Positions 1-8,609 of a stretch of DNA of 64,000 bases are shown in pieces. The notes beneath the pieces were generated by a model. It saw only the letters and a program-made list of their open reading frames with translations. It had not been told where the DNA came from and searched no databases. A program made the position numbers and the translations under genes. Within the stretch, counting starts at the first letter, position 1. Each line of letters starts with the position of its first letter. Source of the DNA: Flavobacterium terrisoli (GTDB lineage: Bacteria > Bacteroidota > Bacteroidia > Flavobacteriales > Flavobacteriaceae); NCBI RefSeq assembly GCF_030167905.1, contig NZ_JARGNA010000007.1, positions 144,859 through 208,858 on the forward strand, in the 5' to 3' direction.

Positions 1-2
1 AA

Positions 3-755
3 GCGCTTTTGGCCAATAAAGATAAAATGGTGGTTCGCCGTGCTTATGACGACTTGATGTATTTGCAAGCTTTAAGTCCGGGATTCAAAGACACCGACAA
101 GCTCATTCAGGATGCCCAATTCAAAGGCACCGATTTTGTGAGCGTTTATACCAAAAATGAGACCAATATGGTGATTCCGCAACGTTTGGAAAACGATTTG
201 CTTGACTTCAGTACTTTGGGATTAAATGACAAATGGACCGTCTACCACAGCAACCGCCAAAAAGGAATTGATTATGATTATGGTTTAGTGGTGAATTTCC
301 GCGACATTAAAATTTCCCCTGAACAAATCAAGGAAAAGGAAATCCAAAAAGAGAAACTGATTAAGGTTGGACTTAAAAACCTTTTGGACGCCAACGGAAA
401 TGTCGTTAAAGACAGTTTGGGCCGACCGATAAAAGTGGATGACATGAGGACCGTTCGTGCCAAAATAAATGAGTTTTCTCAATTCAAAGCCTGTCAGGTA
501 ACGGCTAAAGTAGATTACATCGATTTCAGAAACAATCAGTTATTGCAAACGTTTCCATTGGCCAGCGAGTTTACTTTCAATTATATGTATGCCAAATACC
601 GTGGTGACAAACGTGCTTGTGAACAAGATTATTACCAATACTTCGACCGCCGGGCTGTTCCGTTTCCAAGCAATGAACAAATGGTTTTCGATACCGGAAA
701 CGATTTAAAGAACAAGCTCAAAGATATTATTACCAAGAATAAATTCAGGAGATAA
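3..755 (+). CDS. C-terminal part of an unidentified protein (5' truncated)
   Basis: The reading frame is already open at the first bases of the window and runs to a TAA at 753-755, so the start lies upstream. The TTG at 9 is probably internal. About 250 residues are visible. They are soluble and rich in K, D and Y, with no membrane segment in this part. A long lysine/glutamate-rich stretch sits near the middle, and the end is basic (KNKFRR). I do not recognise a family. It may be the end of a larger surface or lipoprotein gene, but nothing visible decides this. A strong hairpin directly follows the stop. Confidence 0.75.
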   Translation, partial: ALLANKDKMVVRRAYDDLMYLQALSPGFKDTDKLIQDAQFKGTDFVSVYTKNETNMVIPQRLENDLLDFSTLGLNDKWTVYHSNRQKGIDYDYGLVVNFRDIKISPEQIKEKEIQKEKLIKVGLKNLLDANGNVVKDSLGRPIKVDDMRTVRAKINEFSQFKACQVTAKVDYIDFRNNQLLQTFPLASEFTFNYMYAKYRGDKRACEQDYYQYFDRRAVPFPSNEQMVFDTGNDLKNKLKDIITKNKFRR

Positions 756-789
756 AAAAAAGCCGAAGCAATGCTTCGGCTTTTTTTTA
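753..789. terminator. Bidirectional rho-independent terminator
   Basis: An 11-bp stem (AAGCCGAAGCA paired with TGCTTCGGCTT) is flanked by an A-run on the left and a T-run on the right. It can therefore end both the plus-strand gene before it and the minus-strand ytxJ-like gene after it, whose stop codon lies at its edge. Confidence 0.9.
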
Positions 790-1167
790 TAAATATCGCT
801 TCAAATCATCGGCGTAAATATCACCATGCGACGCATCATAAATAGGCTCCCCGTTTTTGATTAAGATCAATTGCGGTGATTGGTGTTCAATTCCAAACTT
901 CTTTTCTATTGCATCCGAAACATGTCGGTTTTCGAGTAAATCAACAAAATAAGGCGTCACAAAATCGTGCAGATCAAATTCGCTTTCAAACTCTTTGAGC
1001 GACATACGGCTTACGCCACAACGCGTGCTGTGCTTGAAAATAGCCACAGGTTTTTGTGTCGATTCGTTGATTATTTCATTCAACTGACCGATGTCGGTCA
1101 ACGGCCTCCAATCTATTTTGGAGCTTTCAGTATCGGCAGATCCGAAAATACTTTTAAATAGGTTCAT
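787..1167 (-). CDS. ytxJ: Bacillithiol-system redox protein, YtxJ/BrxC-like
   Basis: 126 residues with a thioredoxin-like fold pattern. The strand before the active site leads into KHSTRCGVSR, a single-cysteine (monothiol) site of the YtxJ bacilliredoxin family. This is followed by the Q-S-P-Q-L region that replaces the cis-Pro loop of thioredoxins. Members of the family are thought to remove bacillithiol from S-thiolated proteins in the cytosol, and many Bacteroidota use bacillithiol as low-molecular-weight thiol. Length and the lack of a signal peptide fit. The gene is probably monocistronic and ends in the shared terminator. The family call is firm; in vivo activity is inferred. Confidence 0.85.
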   Translation of the reverse strand: MNLFKSIFGSADTESSKIDWRPLTDIGQLNEIINESTQKPVAIFKHSTRCGVSRMSLKEFESEFDLHDFVTPYFVDLLENRHVSDAIEKKFGIEHQSPQLILIKNGEPIYDASHGDIYADDLKRYL

Positions 1168-1192
1168 AGCATTAGTTTTTAGTTGTGTTGTT

Positions 1193-2128
1193 TTAGTTTT
1201 TATTTTTCAGGATATCATACTGCTTTTGCAAAACATCGGCATCCGAATCCAATTTGTGCTGCTTGCAAAAAGCAATCATTTTTTCCATTCGTTTTATATT
1301 ATCAAACTCCAGATTCCAACTCAATTTGGCCAGGCAAACTGAACATAATGCATTAGGAGATTCATCTAATTCTGCAATATGGTTCGAACCGTTCATCAAA
1401 CAAACCCCATTAATACAGTGTGCCACTGTAAACATATGGGTTATTTCATGAGTCGATGTTTTGATAAGCCTGCTCAGGCATAAGGAATAATTTTCCTCCA
1501 CAACGCTATCCTTAAATCTAAACATCGAAGTGACCGCAGAACCTTTTGAATAACTGGCCAAACCGAAAACATAATTCCAATCCGGTTTCGGATATAAATC
1601 GGTGGCTGTTAAACCCCTGATTACAATGCCATCACTCGGAATTTCGTCCGGCAGAACGTCATAAATAATATAGCTTGCGTCAAATTGTTCAGCATCAAAG
1701 TGAATTCTTTTCTTTTCTTTGGGAATCATATCAGCCGATACAGGCTCTAATAAAACCGTGCGCAAACCAAAAAAATACCCAACATATTCGGCTGTAAAAT
1801 CAACCATTTTTTTCTCATCGGGTGTAAATTCCCCAATTGGTTGCAAATAGATGGTATTTCTCTTTTCAGATATCTTAACCGGATCCTCGGCAATATATTG
1901 CTCAAACGTCTGTCCTTTTTCTTCGTGTTGCTTCAGCCAGCTACCTTCTTTTGGCATGCTTAGTTTTACATCCGAATTGGTTAATTCAGCATAGTTAGGA
2001 ACGTTTATTTCCGCCAGCTTTTCTTCTTTGCAGGAAACAAAAAGCAATAAAACCAATACTGTCGCAATTGTTTTCAATAGAGTCGTTTTTACTACTAACG
2101 GAATATCCGACAAAATAGTATAAAGCAT
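1193..2128 (-). CDS. Archaemetzincin-like zinc metalloprotease lipoprotein
   Basis: The N-terminus is a lipoprotein signal: a hydrophobic run ends in LLLFVSC, with the lipidated Cys at residue 33. The first 17 residues look atypical, so a TTG at about 2077 may be the true start. The C-terminal half carries the archaemetzincin (M54) signature: H227-E-x-x-H231 plus H237 as zinc ligands, then C238, C243, M245 and a C262-x-x-C265 pair that would bind a second, structural zinc. The glycine usual at the eighth position of the HExxHxxGxxH motif is Thr here. The protein is predicted to be an envelope-anchored peptidase; its substrate is unknown. Confidence 0.8.
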   Translation of the reverse strand: MLYTILSDIPLVVKTTLLKTIATVLVLLLFVSCKEEKLAEINVPNYAELTNSDVKLSMPKEGSWLKQHEEKGQTFEQYIAEDPVKISEKRNTIYLQPIGEFTPDEKKMVDFTAEYVGYFFGLRTVLLEPVSADMIPKEKKRIHFDAEQFDASYIIYDVLPDEIPSDGIVIRGLTATDLYPKPDWNYVFGLASYSKGSAVTSMFRFKDSVVEENYSLCLSRLIKTSTHEITHMFTVAHCINGVCLMNGSNHIAELDESPNALCSVCLAKLSWNLEFDNIKRMEKMIAFCKQHKLDSDADVLQKQYDILKNKN

Positions 2129-2316
2129 TCCTCATTTCGTCATTAAATCCGACATTTTGTCTCAAAAAAATCTAAGCAAAATAGTAATAATCAGTCATTT
2201 TGTCTCGTTATGTGTTTTGGAATATAAATTGTCGACTACTTTTCAAAGCTAAAAAATTTATACTGGAAATGAATTTACTTTAACTTTTATACAACACACA
2301 AAAAGAAATATAGCAT
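2129..2316. promoter_or_regulatory. Divergent upstream region with repeated CATTTTGTCTC
   Basis: This region lies between the archaemetzincin gene and the clpB leader. CATTTTGTCTC occurs at 2153-2163 and again at 2196-2206, and its inverted core GACAAAAT lies at 2109-2116, inside the archaemetzincin start region. AAAATAGTA also occurs twice (about 2112 and 2178). The repeats may be operator sites for a shared regulator. A TTTG near 2200, about 20 bases before TATAAATTG, is a possible clpB promoter. No gene is visible. Confidence 0.35.
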
Positions 2317-2352
2317 ATGAATATCAATAATTTAACCATCAAATCACAAATT
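2317..2352 (+). repeat. Diverged copy of the clpB start codon region
   Basis: An ATG at 2317 opens a 12-codon frame, [12 protein letters not shown], before a stop. Its first eleven residues are identical to the start of ClpB at 2458. The two 33-base stretches differ at four positions, all third-codon synonymous changes. The upstream A/C-rich leader is also loosely duplicated. The copy is interrupted at codon 12 by the palindromic element that follows. It is a duplicated or recombined 5' end, and it could be translated as a short leader peptide. Confidence 0.75.
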
Positions 2353-2404
2353 TGATATTAAGAGGAGGAAGCCCAGTGGGCCTCAGGTATGCAAGCTTTA
2401 GCTT
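2347..2404 (+). repeat. REP-like palindromic element (left part)
   Basis: It starts with AAATTTGATATTAAGAGGAG, also present at about 15464. Two small hairpins follow: GCCC-agt-GGGC, then GCAAGC-ttta-GCTTGC. The right inverted end seen in the 15.5 kb copy is not recognisable here, so this copy looks truncated. It sits in the clpB leader, just before the functional ribosome binding site. Confidence 0.6.
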
Positions 2405-2457
2405 GCTATTCATAAAAATAAACTACAAAACACAACAAACAAAGGAGATAAAAAATT

Positions 2458-5055
2458 ATGAACATAAACAATTTAACAATCAAATCACAAGAAGCGATTC
2501 AGCAGGCACAAGTGATTGCCCAAAGCTTCGGTCACCAGCAAATCGAAAACGAGCATCTCGTTAAAGGCATACTCGAAGTCGATGAGAATGTGACGCCGTT
2601 TATATTGAAAAAGCTCAACGTGAATGTTGACTTATTCAAGAAAATACTTGACAGCACTTTACAAAGCTTTCCGAAAGTTTCGGGTGGCAACATCATGCTT
2701 TCGCGTGAAGCCAATACGGCTTTAAACGAAGCCAATATCATTGCCAAAAAGATGAACGATGAATATGTTTCCATTGAGCATTTACTGTTGGCTATCTTTA
2801 AATCAAAAAGCAAAGTGGCCCAAATCCTGAAAGACCAGGGCGTAACCGAAAAAGCATTGGAAGCCGCGATAGCCGAAATCCGAAAAGGCGAACGCGTGAC
2901 TTCTGCCTCAGCTGAAGAAACTTATAACGCCTTAAACAAATACGCCAAAAACCTCAACGAATTGGCCAAAGACGGCAAACTCGATCCGGTAATCGGTCGT
3001 GATGAAGAAATCCGCCGTGTATTGCAAATCCTAACACGTCGTACCAAGAACAACCCGATGCTCGTGGGTGAACCCGGCGTAGGTAAAACCGCGATAGCCG
3101 AAGGTTTAGCCCATCGAATCGTTGACGGTGACGTGCCGGAAAACCTAAAAGATAAAATCGTGTATTCACTCGATATGGGTGCGCTGATTGCCGGTGCGAA
3201 ATACAAAGGAGAATTTGAAGAGCGTTTGAAATCGGTGGTGAAAGAAGTAACCTCAGCCGAAGGCGATATCGTACTGTTTATTGACGAAATCCACACTTTA
3301 GTTGGTGCCGGCGGTGGCGAAGGTGCAATGGACGCTGCTAATATTTTAAAGCCTGCTTTGGCACGTGGAGAATTAAGAGCGATTGGTGCCACGACTTTGG
3401 ATGAATACCAAAAATATTTCGAAAAAGACAAAGCTCTGGAACGTCGTTTCCAAAAGGTATTGGTCGATGAACCTGATACCGAAAGTGCGATTTCCATCCT
3501 GCGCGGTATCAAGGAGAAATATGAAACACACCACAAAGTGCGCATCAAAGACGATGCAATCATTGCGGCTGTGGAATTATCCCAACGTTATATCACCAAC
3601 CGTTTCCTCCCGGATAAAGCCATCGACTTAATGGACGAATCGGCCTCTAAACTGCGCATGGAAATCAATTCCAAACCCGAAGATCTCGATGTATTGGACA
3701 GAAAGATTATGCAGTTGGAAATCGAAATTGAGGCGATTAAGAGAGAGAATGACGAAACCAAACTCAAAGGATTGGGATTGGATTTGGCCAACTTAAAAGA
3801 AGAGCGCAACGAAATCTTTACCAAATGGAAATCGGAGAAAGATGTGGTGGATAACATACAAAGTGTAAAACAGGAAATCGAAGATTTCAAACTTGAAGCC
3901 GAACGTGCCGAGCGCGATGGTGATTACGGTAAGGTGGCCGAAATCCGTTATGGAAAAATTAAGGAAGCTCAGGAAAAACTGGATGCCTTGCAAACTCAAT
4001 TGGTCGAAAATCAATCGGGAACTTCTTTGATTAAGGAAGAAGTCACCCGCGAAGACATCGCCGAAGTAGTAGCCAAATGGACCGGCATTCCGGTAACCAA
4101 AATGCTTCAGGGCGAAAGGGAAAAGCTATTGCGTCTTGAAGAAGAACTGCACCACAGGGTTGTAGGCCAGGAAGAAGCCATTGAAGCTGTGAGTGATGCC
4201 GTTCGCCGCAGCCGTGCAGGTTTACAGGACATGAAAAAACCGATTGGTACTTTCCTGTTCCTGGGAACCACCGGCGTGGGTAAAACCGAATTGGCAAAAG
4301 CCTTGGCCGAATATTTATTCGATGATGAAAATGCGATGACACGTATCGACATGAGTGAATATCAGGAAAGACACAGCGTGAGCCGATTGGTTGGTGCGCC
4401 TCCGGGATATGTGGGTTATGATGAAGGCGGTCAATTGACTGAGGCTGTTCGCAGAAAACCCTATTCGGTAATCTTGTTGGATGAAATTGAAAAAGCCCAT
4501 CCTGATACGTTTAACATCCTGTTACAAGTATTGGACGAAGGCCGACTAACGGATAACAAAGGACGCTTGGCCGACTTTAAAAACACAATTATCATTATGA
4601 CTTCTAATATGGGAAGCCATATCATACAGGAGAAGTTTGAAAACTTAAAAGGTGGCATTGAAGCCGCAACTGAAGCAGCTAAAACCGAAGTCTTAGGGCT
4701 ATTGAAACAAACCGTTCGCCCTGAGTTCATCAACCGTATCGATGAAATTGTAATGTTTACTCCATTGACCTCAGCCAATATCAAACAAATTGTTGGTCTG
4801 CAGTTACAAAGCGTAACCCGAATGCTCGCTCAACAAAACATCACCATGGATGCCACACCGGAAGCCATTGATTATCTGGCTGAAAAAGGATATGATCCAC
4901 AATTTGGTGCCCGTCCGGTAAAACGTGTGATACAACGCGAAGTATTGAACCAATTGTCTAAGGAAATATTAGCCGGTAAAATCACGACAGATAGTATCAT
5001 CCTGCTCGATAGTTTTGACAGACAACTGGTGTTCCGCAATCAGGCGAATGAATAA
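2458..5055 (+). CDS. clpB: ATP-dependent protein disaggregase ClpB
   Basis: 865 residues, the normal length for ClpB. The order is: an N-terminal double Clp repeat (about 1-145), AAA+ module 1 with Walker A GEPGVGKT (204-211) and Walker B (LFIDEIHT), a coiled-coil middle domain rich in K, E and R (about 400-530), then AAA+ module 2 with GTTGVGKT (603-610) and the arginine-rich C-terminal small domain. ClpB works in the cytosol with DnaK/DnaJ to pull proteins out of aggregates. The start is chosen at 2458 because AAAGGAG lies 10 bases upstream and the N-terminus matches the family. An almost identical start copy lies 141 bases upstream. Confidence 0.97.
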   Translation: MNINNLTIKSQEAIQQAQVIAQSFGHQQIENEHLVKGILEVDENVTPFILKKLNVNVDLFKKILDSTLQSFPKVSGGNIMLSREANTALNEANIIAKKMNDEYVSIEHLLLAIFKSKSKVAQILKDQGVTEKALEAAIAEIRKGERVTSASAEETYNALNKYAKNLNELAKDGKLDPVIGRDEEIRRVLQILTRRTKNNPMLVGEPGVGKTAIAEGLAHRIVDGDVPENLKDKIVYSLDMGALIAGAKYKGEFEERLKSVVKEVTSAEGDIVLFIDEIHTLVGAGGGEGAMDAANILKPALARGELRAIGATTLDEYQKYFEKDKALERRFQKVLVDEPDTESAISILRGIKEKYETHHKVRIKDDAIIAAVELSQRYITNRFLPDKAIDLMDESASKLRMEINSKPEDLDVLDRKIMQLEIEIEAIKRENDETKLKGLGLDLANLKEERNEIFTKWKSEKDVVDNIQSVKQEIEDFKLEAERAERDGDYGKVAEIRYGKIKEAQEKLDALQTQLVENQSGTSLIKEEVTREDIAEVVAKWTGIPVTKMLQGEREKLLRLEEELHHRVVGQEEAIEAVSDAVRRSRAGLQDMKKPIGTFLFLGTTGVGKTELAKALAEYLFDDENAMTRIDMSEYQERHSVSRLVGAPPGYVGYDEGGQLTEAVRRKPYSVILLDEIEKAHPDTFNILLQVLDEGRLTDNKGRLADFKNTIIIMTSNMGSHIIQEKFENLKGGIEAATEAAKTEVLGLLKQTVRPEFINRIDEIVMFTPLTSANIKQIVGLQLQSVTRMLAQQNITMDATPEAIDYLAEKGYDPQFGARPVKRVIQREVLNQLSKEILAGKITTDSIILLDSFDRQLVFRNQANE

Positions 5056-5073
5056 AGGATAAGAATAAGGGAT

Positions 5074-5122
5074 TAGGGATAAGTTCATTGTCTATCAACG
5101 AGAATGAAACTTATCCCTTTTT
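5074..5122 (+). terminator. clpB terminator
   Basis: GGGATAAGTT (about 5076-5085) pairs perfectly with AACTTATCCC (about 5108-5117) across a loop of about 22 bases, followed by a short T-run. The segment before it (GGATAAGAATAAGGGATTA) is a microrepeat whose inverted counterpart appears near 5862-5895. Confidence 0.7.
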
Positions 5123-5295
5123 ACGCTTAAAAAAACATCTTTTTCTCACAAGTGTTCTTCTAAAACAAAATATCCATAACCAATTACCTATAAAAAAGCA
5201 AAAATCAATCTATTTACCTAAAAAAGAAATAGTTATGAACTGCGCCGCCTTTTTAAATTGATTAAATTTAAGGTTCATTTTAAATATTATTAGCA

Positions 5296-5778
5296 ATGAA
5301 AACTTTATCCATTACTATCGCGTTTGTCGCGGTTTTGGTTGGGGTTTCGTGTAGTGATTCCGAAACCGGATACGATACTACTGCACAGCAAAATGCGCAG
5401 AATGATGCACAACGACTTTTATTAGTTCAAACAATCCCCAGCATTCAGGGAACTCAAACGATTTTCTATCGCGAAGATCTCATTAGGGTCCATGTGGCGA
5501 GGGTTCCAAAAGCAGATTATCCTTTAATTTTATCCAGCGGAGTACCTATAGCCAAAGTCTTCTACACGCTACCATCACCGCCCAATCAGTTTAGATTGGT
5601 ATTGGATAATATTTTCGATCATGAGCTGACCCAGTATAGTATGCTGCATATCATTGAGTTCAATACCGGTTACGTTCCTTATCAATTTCATTCAGCGACC
5701 GAAATTGAAACAGCCCAAACCTCAGGAAAAATTACAATAACCAATACAGAAATGCTCTATACTTGTGTGTTTTTATGA
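5296..5778 (+). CDS. Hypothetical lipoprotein
   Basis: 160 residues. A lipoprotein signal ends in LVGVSC, so the mature protein is lipid-anchored. A Q/N/D-rich linker follows, then a beta-rich domain of about 110 residues. I do not recognise the family. It stands alone between two terminators, and inverted GGGATAAGTT microrepeats lie on both sides (about 5076 and 5868). Confidence 0.7.
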   Translation: MKTLSITIAFVAVLVGVSCSDSETGYDTTAQQNAQNDAQRLLLVQTIPSIQGTQTIFYREDLIRVHVARVPKADYPLILSSGVPIAKVFYTLPSPPNQFRLVLDNIFDHELTQYSMLHIIEFNTGYVPYQFHSATEIETAQTSGKITITNTEMLYTCVFL

Positions 5779-5829
5779 TATATTATTACCTACAATAAGT
5801 ATCTGACCTCTTATAACCAAATCATAAAA

Positions 5830-5853
5830 AACGCACCTTTTGGTGCTTTTTTT
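5830..5853 (+). terminator. Terminator after the lipoprotein gene
   Basis: GCACC-ttt-TGGTGC hairpin preceded by A-residues and followed by a run of seven Ts. Confidence 0.85.
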
Positions 5854-6095
5854 ATACCTTATCTAAACTTATCCCTTATCTCTATTCCTTTTTTACTAAA
5901 ATATTTAGGTTGGTTTTAGTTTGATTGAAAGCCCTGATTGTACAAAAACTATTGGCCTTTTTCCAGGTAATACTGGCTCTAAGGGCGCAATATGTGAATA
6001 ATATAATTTTAAAAAAGAATTTCATAACCCTTTCACTGCTAATATGTTCAATTTTACATGACAACAAATAAGTTGTAAATAAACTGTAAATTAAG

Positions 6096-6302
6096 ATGAA
6101 TAAAAATCAAAATGACAGCCACAATCAAAAAAATGATAGTGCTTCAAAAGGAAAAAGTAACACGGATTCAAACAAAACTTCATCGGGACAAGATGCCAAA
6201 AAAAGTGGCAGTGACCATGCCAAATCAGAAGACAAAAATAAGGCAGCAACTGCTAAAACTTCTGACGCAAAAACCACAGATCAAAAAGCAAAAGTCAGGT
6301 AA
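6096..6302 (+). CDS. Small disordered hydrophilic protein
   Basis: 68 residues made almost entirely of K, D, S, N, Q, T and A, with no hydrophobic core. It is expected to be intrinsically disordered and cytoplasmic. Low-complexity proteins like this are often linked to general stress or desiccation responses, but no motif proves that here. An overlapping frame starting at 6112 is also open; I prefer the 6096 frame because its composition (acidic/basic balanced, polar) is protein-like and its ATG follows the AT-rich leader. It precedes a run of stress-type genes. Confidence 0.55.
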   Translation: MNKNQNDSHNQKNDSASKGKSNTDSNKTSSGQDAKKSGSDHAKSEDKNKAATAKTSDAKTTDQKAKVR

Positions 6303-6344
6303 CACAATCTGATCATTAAAATTCAGATTCAAACAATGTAAGGA

Positions 6345-6391
6345 AGTGAAAATCATCTAACCAAAGCTTAACCATAGTTTTGGTTTTCACT
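6345..6391 (+). other. Imperfect inverted repeat between small genes
   Basis: AGTGAAAA ... CCAAA pairs with TTTTGG ... TTTTCACT around a short loop, with an 8-base bulge on the left. There is no T-run, so this is a weak terminator or leader structure at best. Confidence 0.35.
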
Positions 6392-6431
6392 TTCAAATCA
6401 AAAATCAGTTATAATTTAAACGATAGTATAT

Positions 6432-6971
6432 ATGAAAAACATATCAAAAGAAAAACAAACCCATCCTCCTATGAAGCAATCACAATTGTTGGAATTGTTT
6501 ATAGATGAATTAAAAGATATTTATTGGGCCGAAAAAGCACTGACGAAAGCCATTCCAACGATGATTGAAAATGCGTCATCTTTTGAATTGATAGAGGCCT
6601 TAACTTCACATCTCGAAGATACCCATAAACATGTAGAACGAGTAAGAGAAGTCTTTGAACTCATTGGCAAAAAACCGGAAGCCAAACCCTGTAAAGCCAT
6701 GCAAGGTCTTATTGAAGAAGCAGGTGATATAATGAAGTCCTGCGAAGAAGGCCCGATGCGTGATGCCGGTATAATATCAGCCGCACAAAAAGTAGAGCAC
6801 TACGAAATGGCAACTTATGGCACGTTACGTCAGTTTAGTGAAACGTTGAAATTGACTAGGGTCGTTGCCCTATTAGCCGCAACGCTTCAAGAAGAAAAAG
6901 CAGCTGATGAAAAATTGTCGAGTGTGGCCATCGGTGCAGTAAATGTAGAAGCCGCTTTAGAATCTATGTAA
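6432..6971 (+). CDS. YciE/YciF-like ferritin-fold protein (DUF892)
   Basis: 179 residues, all helical. The DUF892 pattern is clear: L..LFIDELKDIYWAEKAL at the N-terminus, E-x-x-H motifs in a four-helix bundle (SHLEDTHKHVERV and QKVEHYEMATYG), and a closing LQEEKAADEKL helix. The E and H residues match the di-metal ligands of the ferritin-like family. Enterobacterial YciF is stress-induced; the exact role is unknown. The first 14 residues are a polar extension, and an internal Met at residue 14 could be an alternative start. Stress-type membrane genes lie downstream. Confidence 0.85.
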   Translation: MKNISKEKQTHPPMKQSQLLELFIDELKDIYWAEKALTKAIPTMIENASSFELIEALTSHLEDTHKHVERVREVFELIGKKPEAKPCKAMQGLIEEAGDIMKSCEEGPMRDAGIISAAQKVEHYEMATYGTLRQFSETLKLTRVVALLAATLQEEKAADEKLSSVAIGAVNVEAALESM

Positions 6972-7176
6972 AAAATCAAAACACCCATTCAGCAATAAAA
7001 TAAGTTGCACGGCAGACTTTCAGCGGAAAGCGTAGTAAGCTATTAATTCTGCAAAAGATATTCAACTGATAATGTGCACCTCAATATGTAAATCTTACAA
7101 GTATTTTAAGAATTGTTGTAACAGTTTAGGCTAGAATATGTTGAAATTTACATAACTGTAATAAATGCTAATTAAC

Positions 7177-7368
7177 ATGAAGACAAATCAAAATAAATAC
7201 CGCCACCTATGTACCGTAGCAACAGTATTGTGCCTTTCGTTTTTCTTTAGTTCTTGTGAACTGGTTGAAGGCATATTTAAAGCAGGAATGGGTTTCGGGA
7301 TATTCATAGTCTTAGCAGTAGCCGTTGCGGTTGTTGCCATAATTATCAAAGTCGGTAAAAACAAATAA
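7177..7368 (+). CDS. Small lipoprotein/membrane protein
   Basis: The ATG at 7177 gives 63 residues; an in-frame ATG at 7165 adds four. A signal segment ends in LSFFFSSC, a lipobox. A short Gly-rich linker follows, then one strongly hydrophobic helix (FIVLAVAVAVVAIIIKVG) and a basic tail. Tiny proteins of this kind precede YtxH-type genes in flavobacteria. Function unknown, presumably envelope-associated. First of a close run of five small genes leading to the YihY-like gene. Confidence 0.65.
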   Translation: MKTNQNKYRHLCTVATVLCLSFFFSSCELVEGIFKAGMGFGIFIVLAVAVAVVAIIIKVGKNK

Positions 7369-7390
7369 TATTAACCTAAATTAAAATAAG

Positions 7391-7510
7391 ATGAACGGTT
7401 TCTTTAAAACATTATTTGCAGGATTAGGTGCCTGGAAATTAGGCGGCGGAATCATCAGCACCATTCTAATTTTTATAGTGATTTACTATATGTTAGGTCA
7501 GTGCAGTTAG
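7391..7510 (+). CDS. 39-residue single-span membrane peptide
   Basis: ATG at 7391 and TAG at 7508-7510 give 39 residues. An amphipathic N-terminal part (NGFFKTLFAGLGAWKLGGG) is followed by one membrane helix (IISTILIFIVIYYMLG) and a QCS tail. It is shorter than usual gene-calling cut-offs. Support comes from its protein-like composition, its position between two small membrane-protein genes with gaps of 22 and 39 bases, and a start preceded by a purine stretch (AAAATAAG). Confidence 0.6.
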   Translation: MNGFFKTLFAGLGAWKLGGGIISTILIFIVIYYMLGQCS

Positions 7511-7549
7511 AATTAAAAAATAAACATTAACAATTAAATATAGAAAATT

Positions 7550-7840
7550 ATGAGTACAGGTAAAATAGTATTAGGAGCAGTGGCAGGTCTTGCCGTAGGT
7601 GCAATCTTGGGAGTGTTATTTGCACCTGAAAAAGGTTCAACAACCCGTAAACAAATTGCGGACAAAGGAAATGACTTTGCTGATGGTTTAAAGTCAAAAT
7701 ACAAAGAGTTTGCTGACACAGTATCGGAAAAATTCCAAAGTGCCAAACAAGATGTACAAGAATTAGCCGAAACAGGAAAGGCTAAGTATGACGAAGTAAA
7801 AAAGGACGCTAACAGTGTCATGTCTACTTACAAATCATAA
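7550..7840 (+). CDS. YtxH-domain protein
   Basis: 96 residues. A glycine-rich membrane segment (VLGAVAGLAVGAILGVLFAP) leads to the EKGSTTRKQI sequence typical of YtxH, then an amphipathic alpha-helical tail with repeated K/A/E patterns. YtxH-family proteins are stress-associated, membrane-tethered proteins of unknown biochemical role. The gene sits in a close run with the holin-like gene 11 bases downstream. Confidence 0.85.
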   Translation: MSTGKIVLGAVAGLAVGAILGVLFAPEKGSTTRKQIADKGNDFADGLKSKYKEFADTVSEKFQSAKQDVQELAETGKAKYDEVKKDANSVMSTYKS

Positions 7841-7851
7841 ATAAATTCATT

Positions 7852-8205
7852 ATGACTGACAATGCAACGCCCATAGAAACCCTTTTTGAGCGAGCTGAAG
7901 ATTACAGCAAAACCAAGATAAAGTTGTTTAAGCTTAACGCCATAGACAAATCTGCCGATGTTGTATCCTCACTCGTTTCTCGACTGGCTGTAATTATGGC
8001 TGTTGTATTGTCGATCATAATTATCAGCATTGGCTTATCTCTTTGGATAGGCAAATTACTTAACGAAATCTACTATGGTTTCTTGATCGTAGGCGGTGGT
8101 TATGCGATTATTGCCTTACTGCTTCATGTGTTTCGCTACCAATGGATCAAACATCCGGTGAGTGATTCGATTATCAAACAATTGATGAAAGAAAAAATAG
8201 TATGA
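7852..8205 (+). CDS. Holin-X/phage-holin-like membrane protein
   Basis: 117 residues. A polar N-terminal helix (about 1-38) is followed by two transmembrane helices (about 40-65 and 72-92) and a basic C-terminus. This layout fits the putative holin superfamily III (Holin-X) found in non-phage contexts. No lysin or other phage gene is nearby, so a cell-envelope role is more likely than lysis. The stop overlaps the next start by 4 bases (ATGA), which indicates translational coupling. Confidence 0.7.
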   Translation: MTDNATPIETLFERAEDYSKTKIKLFKLNAIDKSADVVSSLVSRLAVIMAVVLSIIIISIGLSLWIGKLLNEIYYGFLIVGGGYAIIALLLHVFRYQWIKHPVSDSIIKQLMKEKIV

Positions 8206-8585
8206 AAACAATTAGTGAAACCGAAGCTTTAGATGAATTAATCATTGCTACCCAGCAACAAGCAGCCCATGAATTGGAGTTGCTCAAAGAACAATTCCAT
8301 GCCGCATATGACAGCTTAAAGCCCATTAATCTTATCAAAAATGCGCTTCACGATTTAACCAAATCACCCGATATCAAAGACGATATGATGAGCAATGCCA
8401 TTGGCATAGGCTCAGGAATGTTGTCTAAAAAACTCCTTACCGGTGATTCAAACAATCCCGTTAGAAAAGTGCTGGGCACTTTGGCCGAATTTGCAGTAGC
8501 CAATTTGGTTTCCAAATATACAGGCGGTATTTCTGTCATAGCTGGCAATTTGTTAAAAGGATTCCTAAACAAAAAAAAGGGATAA
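8202..8585 (+). CDS. Hypothetical protein coupled to the holin-like gene
   Basis: 127 residues, mostly helical. The first half is polar. The second half has moderately hydrophobic, glycine-containing stretches (MMSNAIGIGSGMLSKKLL, GGISVIAGNLLKGFL) and a KKK tail, suggesting membrane association. Its ATG overlaps the previous stop by 4 bases, so it is co-translated with the holin-like protein. I do not recognise a characterised family. Confidence 0.75.
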   Translation: MKTISETEALDELIIATQQQAAHELELLKEQFHAAYDSLKPINLIKNALHDLTKSPDIKDDMMSNAIGIGSGMLSKKLLTGDSNNPVRKVLGTLAEFAVANLVSKYTGGISVIAGNLLKGFLNKKKG

Positions 8586-8609
8586 AAACATTCACGCAAT
8601 CGGAAAGAA

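Noticed and set aside
2352-2564. ORF of 70 codons over the clpB start
   Set aside because: It runs through the palindromic element and then out of frame into clpB; composition is not protein-like.
3000-4800. Long antisense ORFs within clpB
   Set aside because: They are shadows of the strongly codon-biased clpB frame.
5882-6067. 61-codon minus-strand ORF between lipoprotein and hydrophilic protein
   Set aside because: No clear start context or homology-like pattern; lies in a region expected to hold the promoter of the next gene.
7852-8205. Prophage because of a holin-like gene
   Set aside because: No endolysin, structural, integrase or packaging genes lie nearby; the gene is translationally coupled to non-phage membrane-protein genes.
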